This document shows, piece after piece, positions 58,984 to 64,000 of a DNA stretch of 64,000 bases (the first letter of the stretch is position 1; every line of letters begins with the position of its first letter). Under the pieces are notes generated by a model. The model made no database searches. It had not been told where the DNA came from and saw nothing but the letters and a program-made list of their open reading frames with translations. This stretch comes from Streptomyces fradiae (GTDB lineage: Bacteria; Actinomycetota; Actinomycetes; Streptomycetales; Streptomycetaceae). The position numbers and the translations under genes are program-made. The stretch spans positions 7,626,001 through 7,690,000 of the forward strand of contig NZ_CP065958.1 of assembly GCF_041270065.1 (NCBI RefSeq). Reading direction: 5' to 3'.

Positions 58984-60524
58984 GCCCGCGCCGGCACGTC
59001 GCCTTCGCCTGCAGCGTCATAGGCGCCGGCGTCGTCGCCCTCGACGGCACGGTCCTGACGATCGCCCAGCCCGTGCTGCAGCGCGACCTCGGCGCGGACA
59101 CCGGCCAGGTGCAGTGGACCAGCACCGGCTATCTGGTCGCCGTCGCGAGCCTGCTGGTCTTCGCCGGGCGGCTCGGCGACCGCTACGGGCACCGCCGGCT
59201 CTTCGTCGTCGGCTGCCTCGGCTTCGCCGGCGCCTCCGCCGGAATCGCCGCCGCGCCCGGCATCGGCTGGGTCGTCGCCCTGCGCGTCCTCCAGGGCGTG
59301 GCGGGCGCGCTGCTGCAGCCCGCCACCCTCGGCATGCTGCGCGCCGTCTATCCGCCCGACCGGCTCGGCATGCCCGTCGCCGTGCGCACCAGCGTCATCG
59401 GACTTGCCGCGGCGGCCGGCCCGCTGATCGGCGGCGCGCTGGTCGACGCGTACGGCTGGCGCGCGGTGTTCCTGCTCGGCGTCCCGCCGACCCTCGCCAT
59501 CGCCCTGCTCTGCCTCGCGGTGCCGTACGAGGAGGCCGCGCCGGGCCGCTCCGGCCACGGCCGGGCCGGCAACCCTGCATCAGCTTCGCCCGGGTGGGGT
59601 TCCCGCCGGCGAAGCCAGGCAGCGCGCCTCAAGCGCGGCACCCCGCCCCCGGCGGGCCCGGCGGGCCCGTCCCGTCCCGCCCTCGCCGCCCTCCGTGCCC
59701 TCGACCTGCCCGGCGCCGCCCTGCTCGGCCTCGCGCTCGCCGCCCTCGTCCAGGGGCTCGTCCACGGGCCCGCCGCCGGCGCCCTGCCCGCGCTCGCCGT
59801 CGCCGTCACGGCCGGCATCGCCTTCTTCCGCCACGAGCGGCGCGCGCCGGAGCCGCTGGTGCCGCCCGGGATGCTGCGGCGGGGACCGGTCGCCGCCGGG
59901 CTCGGGGCGCTGCTCGCGGTGTCGGCGGCGCTCTCGGGGACGCTGTTCACCGCCACGTACCTCTTCCAGGACACCCTCGGCCTCGGACCGCTGCCGACCG
60001 CCCTGCGGATGGTGCCGCTCGCCCTCCTGATGATCGTCGGCGCGCCGGTCAGCGCCGTCCTCGCCAAGCGGTACGGGGCGCGGCGCACCGCCACCACCGG
60101 GGCCGGGCTGCTCGCCGCCGGGGTGCTGCTGCTCGCCCGGCCCGAGGTCACCGGCAACGCGCTCGCCACCGGCGCCTGCGCGGCCCTGATCGGCGCCGGG
60201 TTCGGGGCCGTGATGGTGACGGCCACCTCCGTGGTCGTGCACCGGGCCGCCGAGGAACACGCCGGGGTGGCCGGCGGGCTCCAGCAGACCGCGATGAACA
60301 CCGGCCCCGTCCTCGGTGTCGCCCTCGCGAGCGTGCTCCTGCCGTCCGGCACCGCCCTGCCCGCCCTCGCCGCGGCCGCCGCGCTCGCCGTCCCCGCCGC
60401 CCTCGCCCTGCCGGGGCCCGACCGGCCCGCGGGTGAGCCCGCCGGACCCGCCGGCGAGCCCGCCGGACACGCCAGCGGGCCCGCCACAACAGGCTCCGCC
60501 GCCGCCCCGAACGTACGATCATGA
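58980..60524 (+). CDS. MFS drug-exporter-type transporter with an insert
   Basis: The 514-residue protein is an EmrB/QacA-type 14-helix MFS transporter: ALDGTVLTIAQPVLQRDLGAD at the start, the loop GRLGDRYGHRRLFVVG, and RVLQGVAGALLQPATLGMLR. About residues 190-225 hold an unusual insert (PASASPGWGSRRRSQAARLKRGT region) between two helices. The C-terminal 30 residues are a GEPAGPAGEPAG repeat. The ATG overlaps the TetR stop. The phosphatase gene starts one base after its stop codon. Confidence 0.88.
   Translation: MSPRRHVAFACSVIGAGVVALDGTVLTIAQPVLQRDLGADTGQVQWTSTGYLVAVASLLVFAGRLGDRYGHRRLFVVGCLGFAGASAGIAAAPGIGWVVALRVLQGVAGALLQPATLGMLRAVYPPDRLGMPVAVRTSVIGLAAAAGPLIGGALVDAYGWRAVFLLGVPPTLAIALLCLAVPYEEAAPGRSGHGRAGNPASASPGWGSRRRSQAARLKRGTPPPAGPAGPSRPALAALRALDLPGAALLGLALAALVQGLVHGPAAGALPALAVAVTAGIAFFRHERRAPEPLVPPGMLRRGPVAAGLGALLAVSAALSGTLFTATYLFQDTLGLGPLPTALRMVPLALLMIVGAPVSAVLAKRYGARRTATTGAGLLAAGVLLLARPEVTGNALATGACAALIGAGFGAVMVTATSVVVHRAAEEHAGVAGGLQQTAMNTGPVLGVALASVLLPSGTALPALAAAAALAVPAALALPGPDRPAGEPAGPAGEPAGHASGPATTGSAAAPNVRS
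59583..59615. repeat. Hairpin-forming in-frame insert in the MFS gene
   Basis: GCTTCGCC (59583-59590) and GGCGAAGC (59608-59615) form a perfect 8-bp stem with an inner CGGG/CCCG pair. It lies in a stretch of about 100 bases whose coded residues do not fit the MFS family, so the whole stretch looks inserted. Confidence 0.55.
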
Positions 60525-60525
60525 G

Positions 60526-61671
60526 ATGCCCTCCGGTGGTCACCGCCTTCCCGGCACGACGGGGACGCGCACCCAGTTCAACCTCGGTCTCGCGCTGCCC
60601 TTCCTGGCCCTCGTCCTGGTCGTCGTCGCCGACCTGATCACCGCCGAGACGCAGCACTTCGACCGCCTGCTCGTGATCGGTCCGGCGCTCGCCGCCATCA
60701 CCTGGAACGTCCGCGGCACCCTCGTCGTCGGAATCCTCGCCATGGTGCTCCGGCTCGTCCTGGCCGTGGTCCAGGGCGATCCGTCCACCGACACCGTCTC
60801 CGCCGAACTCGTCCTGGCGGCCGTCATCGCCGCGTCCGTCTGGGTGAGCCAGGTCCGCACCCGCTACGAACGCGACCTGAGCGAGGTGACCGCCGTCGCC
60901 GAAGTGGTCCAGCGGGTGCTGCTGCGCCCGCTGCCCCCGCGCCTCGGCCGGGTCGAACTCCACCTCCTCTACGTCTCCGCCGCCGCCAAGGCCCGCATCG
61001 GCGGCGATTTCTACGAGGCCGTACGGGTCCCCGGCGGCGTCCGCGTCATGCTCGGCGACGTCCAGGGCAAGGGCCTCGGCGCCGTCGAGACCGCCTCCGT
61101 GCTGCTCGGCTCCTACCGCGCCTCCGTCACCGACGCGCCCGACCTGGCCGCCCTCGCCGACCGCCTCGAAACGGGCCTGCAGCAGTACGGTGCCTGGGAT
61201 CCCGACTCCGACGCCGCCGAACGCTTCGCCACCGTCCTGCTCCTCGAACTCCCCGACGACAGCGACGTCGTCCGGCTTGTCAGCTGCGGCCACCCCGCGC
61301 CGCTGCTCCAGCACGCCGGCCGGGTCCGGCCGGTGGCCTTCACCGACCCGTCGCTGCCCCTCAACCTCGCCGGTCTGTACGCCTCGCGGCATGTCGTCGA
61401 GGAGGTCCCCTTCGGGCCCGGCGACCGGCTGCTGCTTTTCACCGACGGGGTGAGCGAGACCCGCGACCGGGCGGGCGAGTTCTATCCGCTGCGCGCCCGC
61501 CTCGGCGGCTGGACCGACGAGCCCGCCGACCAGGTCCTGCCGCTGCTCCACCAGGACCTCACCGACTACGGCGTGGCCGGCCTCGACGACGACGTGGCCG
61601 CGCTGCTCCTCGTACGCCCGCCGGAACCGGCCGCCGTGTCCGCGCCGACCCGGCCCGGTGCCCTGCCGTAA
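60526..61671 (+). CDS. Membrane-bound SpoIIE-type PP2C phosphatase
   Basis: The 381-residue protein has three to four N-terminal transmembrane helices (about residues 20-125, LALPFLALVLVVVADLIT, VVGILAMVLRLVLAVV, LVLAAVIAASVWVSQ) followed by a SpoIIE/PP2C domain: ARIGGDFYEAV (about 160), VMLGDVQGKGL (about 180), VSCGHPAPLL (about 255) and LLLFTDGVSE (about 302). It likely dephosphorylates an anti-anti-sigma factor in response to a membrane signal. It starts one base after the MFS stop codon and should be in the same transcript as the TetR and MFS genes. Confidence 0.9.
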   Translation: MPSGGHRLPGTTGTRTQFNLGLALPFLALVLVVVADLITAETQHFDRLLVIGPALAAITWNVRGTLVVGILAMVLRLVLAVVQGDPSTDTVSAELVLAAVIAASVWVSQVRTRYERDLSEVTAVAEVVQRVLLRPLPPRLGRVELHLLYVSAAAKARIGGDFYEAVRVPGGVRVMLGDVQGKGLGAVETASVLLGSYRASVTDAPDLAALADRLETGLQQYGAWDPDSDAAERFATVLLLELPDDSDVVRLVSCGHPAPLLQHAGRVRPVAFTDPSLPLNLAGLYASRHVVEEVPFGPGDRLLLFTDGVSETRDRAGEFYPLRARLGGWTDEPADQVLPLLHQDLTDYGVAGLDDDVAALLLVRPPEPAAVSAPTRPGALP

Positions 61672-61905
61672 CGGGCCCGGGGCATTTCAAACGTGCGAAA
61701 CCGGGCAGCCGGTGTCGCTCCTGCCCCGGTTGGGTGTCTCACGCGCCCTTCATGCGCTCTCTGGTGGCTCTGTCCGCAATGGGCCAGGCTTGCTGACCGT
61801 GCGCCGGCGGCCCGTCGTCACACGGGCTCCTCCCATGTCTCCGCCGCGGGCCTCTCCGCCGCGGGCCGCCGGCGCACGTACTGCAGGACCAGACGAGAGG
61901 AACGG

Positions 61906-63840
61906 GTGCACGTGCCCGACGAGACCACCTTCAGCTCGTTCATCAGCGAGGCCGTCACCGAGGCCGACCTCGCCCGGGTCGCCGCGCGCGGCATGTGGGC
62001 CGCCGACGGGCGGCTCGACCCCGACGCCGCCCGCCTCGGACAGACCCTGGCCGCCGCCCTGGAGGACGAGACCCGGGCGGAGCTCCTCCCCGACGCCCTC
62101 GCCGACCTGGTCGCCCGGGTGCGCGGCCTGGCCGTGCCGGGGTTCCCGCGCATCGAGACCCACGACGGCCTCCGGCTCTCCGCCTTCACCCTCCGGCAGA
62201 CCGCCCCCGGCCCGCACCCGCTGGTCGTCATGCCCGCCGGCTGGCAGCCGCTCGGCTGGGCGCTCTTCATGTACGCGTACCTCACCCTGGCCGCCAAGGG
62301 CTACCACGTCGTCGCCTACACCCCCCGCGGCCTCGGCCTCAAGGGCCTGTCCTCCACCTCGCCGGGCTTCATCGACGTCGCCGGGCCGAACGACCGGGCC
62401 GACGGCTCGGCGGTCGTCGACCACGCCGTCGAGCACTTCGGCCCGAGCGCCATCGGATTCCTGGGCGAGTCGTACGGCTCCGGCATCAGCCAGCTGGTCG
62501 CCGCCCACGACGAGCGGGTCCAGGCCGTGGTCGCCCTCAGCACCTGGGGCAACCTCGCCACCTGCCTGTACGACAACGGGGTCCGCCACACCGCGGCCGT
62601 CGCCGCGCTCCTACGGCTGACCGGCGGCAAGGTCGAGGAGAAGTTCGACGAGCCGACTCGGGAGATCCTGGCGAAGTTCGACGCGGGTGTGGACATGGCG
62701 GAGGTCGTCGCGTGGGGCACGGAGCGCGCGCCCTGGTCGTACCTCGCCGAGACCAACGAGAAGGGGACGCCGACCTTCTTCTCGAACACCTGGCACGAGG
62801 GCCTGTTCGCGGCCAACCAGGTCCTGGAGACCTTCAACGAGCTGACCGTGCCCAAACGCCTCAACATGTGGATCGGCGACCACGCCGTGCCCGAGGGCAG
62901 CGGTCTGATCGCCCCGCCCGCCGAGCCCGGTGACGTCAACATCCCCATGCGCGAGGCGTACGCGTGGCTCGACCACCACCTCAGGGGCGAGCGCAACGGC
63001 GTGGAGGACTGGGCCGCCGTCAGCAACCAGGTCATGTTCACCTATCGCACGGTCCCGGTGCGCGACCCCGAGACCGGCCGGCCGACCGGCGAGAACGAGA
63101 TCGTGGAACCGGCGCGGCGCGAGGACCGGGCCGACTGGTCCGAGGTCACGACGGGCACCGAGCTGCTCGCCCTGACGGCCGGCGGCGCGGGAGGCGCCGA
63201 CGGCGGTCTCGTGCCCGCCGACGGGCCGGGCGGCGCGCCGGGTGAGGGAGCGGAACCGCCCGCCTGGGAGCGGTCCTTCATCGCGGGCGTCGACACCGAG
63301 GCCACCGCCATGGACAAGATCATGGAGACCGGAAAGGCGGAGTGGGCCGGCAACCCCAAGGTCTACGACACCCGGAAGATCGACCGCATCCACGCGCTGG
63401 TCTGGACGACGGAGCCGCTGACCGGGTCCGCGGCTGCATCCGGGGACGGGGACGGGGACGGGGACGGGGCCGCGGACGGGGCCGGGGTCGCCCGCCGGGT
63501 GCGCGGGATCCCGGAGCTGAGCCTGACCGTACGCTCCACGGCCCCCGCGGCGACCCTCGTCGCCCACCTCCTCGACGTCGACGAGGAAGGCCTCGGCCGG
63601 ATCGTCACCCATGAGCCGCTGAACGTACGGGACCTGACGCCCGGACAGGAGCGGCGGGTCACCTGGCGGCTCCAGGCCGCCGCGTACGACATCCCCGAGG
63701 GCCACCGGCTGATGCTGGTGATCGACAGCAAGGACCCGCTGTACGCGGACGTGTCCGAGGAGGTCGCCGCGGTCTGGACCCAGACCACCATCGGCGCGTC
63801 CGACGACGCCCCGGCGGTGCTGGCGCTGCCGCTGGGCTGA
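61906..63840 (+). CDS. CocE/NonD-type alpha/beta hydrolase
   Basis: The 644-residue protein is an alpha/beta hydrolase of the X-Pro dipeptidyl-peptidase (S15)/CocE family. The nucleophile elbow is GFLGESYGSGISQ (Ser about residue 189), and the C-terminal beta-rich domain follows from about residue 480 (SLTVRSTAPAATLVAHLLDVDEEG in sense; DIPEGHRLMLVIDSKDPLYADV). It hydrolyses an ester or dipeptide; the substrate is unknown. No signal peptide is present. GAGAGG lies before the GTG at 61906. A Gly-Asp repeat near residue 520 comes from a hexanucleotide tract. A hairpin follows the stop. Confidence 0.87.
   Translation: MHVPDETTFSSFISEAVTEADLARVAARGMWAADGRLDPDAARLGQTLAAALEDETRAELLPDALADLVARVRGLAVPGFPRIETHDGLRLSAFTLRQTAPGPHPLVVMPAGWQPLGWALFMYAYLTLAAKGYHVVAYTPRGLGLKGLSSTSPGFIDVAGPNDRADGSAVVDHAVEHFGPSAIGFLGESYGSGISQLVAAHDERVQAVVALSTWGNLATCLYDNGVRHTAAVAALLRLTGGKVEEKFDEPTREILAKFDAGVDMAEVVAWGTERAPWSYLAETNEKGTPTFFSNTWHEGLFAANQVLETFNELTVPKRLNMWIGDHAVPEGSGLIAPPAEPGDVNIPMREAYAWLDHHLRGERNGVEDWAAVSNQVMFTYRTVPVRDPETGRPTGENEIVEPARREDRADWSEVTTGTELLALTAGGAGGADGGLVPADGPGGAPGEGAEPPAWERSFIAGVDTEATAMDKIMETGKAEWAGNPKVYDTRKIDRIHALVWTTEPLTGSAAASGDGDGDGDGAADGAGVARRVRGIPELSLTVRSTAPAATLVAHLLDVDEEGLGRIVTHEPLNVRDLTPGQERRVTWRLQAAAYDIPEGHRLMLVIDSKDPLYADVSEEVAAVWTQTTIGASDDAPAVLALPLG
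63441..63480. repeat. Hexanucleotide tandem repeat in the hydrolase gene
   Basis: GGGGAC repeated four times (then variants) encodes Gly-Asp dipeptides in a loop of the hydrolase. Confidence 0.85.
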
Positions 63841-63860
63841 GCGGCCGCGTTCGTGTACGC

Positions 63861-63893
63861 GGAGGGACCCGGGCGGACCGCCCGGGCCCCTCC
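63861..63893. terminator. Terminator hairpin after the hydrolase gene
   Basis: GGAGGG-A-CCCGGGCG pairs with CGCCCGGG-C-CCCTCC with one mismatch, starting 20 bases after the stop codon. A converging gene ends just beyond, so it may serve both directions. Confidence 0.75.
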
Positions 63894-63925
63894 GGCGTCA
63901 CCCGGTCCGGCGACCGCCGTCGCGA

Positions 63926-64000
63926 TCACGCGACGGGCTGGGGCGCGCCTCCGGGGGCGCCGGGCTGCTGCTGTCGGCGCGCCGCGGCGCCGACGGGGCA
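63926..64000 (-). CDS. Possible 3' end of a gene running out of the window
   Basis: On the minus strand a frame enters from the right edge and reads AARRQQQPGAPGGAPQPVA before a TGA at 63928-63926. A Pro/Gly/Ala tail is common in Streptomyces proteins, and the terminator hairpin lies just past the stop. Only 24 codons are visible, so this is weak support and no function can be given. Confidence 0.35.
   Translation of the reverse strand, partial: CPVGAAARRQQQPGAPGGAPQPVA

Noticed and set aside
59300..60470. A 296- to 379-residue minus-strand frame opposite the MFS gene
   Set aside because: Gly/Glu/Arg-rich antisense translation; the plus strand has a full MFS protein with coupled neighbours.
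1..64000. tRNA and rRNA genes
   Set aside because: I looked for T-loop type GGTTCGA..CC sequences and rRNA blocks while reading and saw none that fit a cloverleaf; a dedicated search was not possible.

Overview
The window is a stretch of a Streptomyces (or close relative) chromosome. GC content is very high, codons almost always end in G or C, and the content fits: a secreted phospholipase D, a conservon signalling operon, an NsrR/Hmp pair, SpoIIE-type phosphatases, TetR, PadR and LysR regulators, and an MreB-like protein of the short Streptomyces kind. I see no tRNA or rRNA gene, no CRISPR array and no intact transposase. About 57 protein genes fill the window, most in operons of two to five genes.

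Region by region. 1-5.5 kb: the 3' half of a phospholipase D gene, a DinB-like metal-binding protein, a MASE1 membrane protein beside a SpoIIE-type phosphatase, and two gene-poor stretches that hold gene remnants (a frameshifted membrane protein and the C-terminus of a 4-hydroxy-2-oxovalerate aldolase). 5.5-10.5 kb: an aldehyde dehydrogenase with its GAF-domain regulator, then folD behind a ZTP riboswitch, then a septum-formation-domain protein. 10.7-19.2 kb: a SWIM protein/SNF2 helicase pair, a fatty acid desaturase, a MOSC protein, a hypothetical protein and a methyltransferase. 19.3-28.6 kb: an MHYT sensor protein, a full conservon (cvnA-B-C-D), a second roadblock gene, a proline-rich protein and an ATP-dependent DNA ligase with a short N-terminus. 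28.6-33.1 kb: small membrane and secreted proteins (DUF6328-like protein, polysaccharide deacetylase, lipoprotein, I36-type inhibitor) and a short MreB-like ATPase.

33.2-41.7 kb: a nitric oxide detoxification unit (nsrR, hmp) with two likely NsrR boxes, membrane proteins, a PadR/peroxiredoxin pair, an FAD monooxygenase divergent from a TetR gene across a 28-bp palindrome, an SRPBCC protein and an L,D-transpeptidase. 41.8-48.6 kb: a potABCD-type polyamine ABC importer divergent from a FadR-type regulator that overlaps a soluble Cache-domain sensor gene. 48.6-50.9 kb: an MFS exporter divergent from a LysR gene. 50.9-53.5 kb: an operon of a small protein (with the only in-frame TTA codon I noticed), a polyprenyl diphosphate synthase and an MpaB/Lcp-like haem oxygenase. 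53.6-58.3 kb: an M20 amidohydrolase, a TetR/acyl-CoA dehydrogenase pair and a TMEM165/GDT1 cation exporter behind a Mn2+ (yybP-ykoY) riboswitch. 58.3-64 kb: a TetR/MFS/SpoIIE-phosphatase operon, a CocE-like hydrolase and the 3' tip of one more gene.

Three patterns run across the window. Hexanucleotide tandem repeats sit in frame in at least five unrelated genes and encode dipeptide runs at protein ends or linkers. Short hairpin-forming segments appear to be inserted in frame in the acyl-CoA dehydrogenase and the MFS transporter. Many regulator genes have a clear palindrome in the adjacent intergenic region. The least described assemblies are the TTA-containing polyprenyl synthase/MpaB operon, the FadR-Cache pair next to the polyamine importer, and the conservon with an extra roadblock gene. 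All functions are inferred from sequence reading alone; no database search was run.
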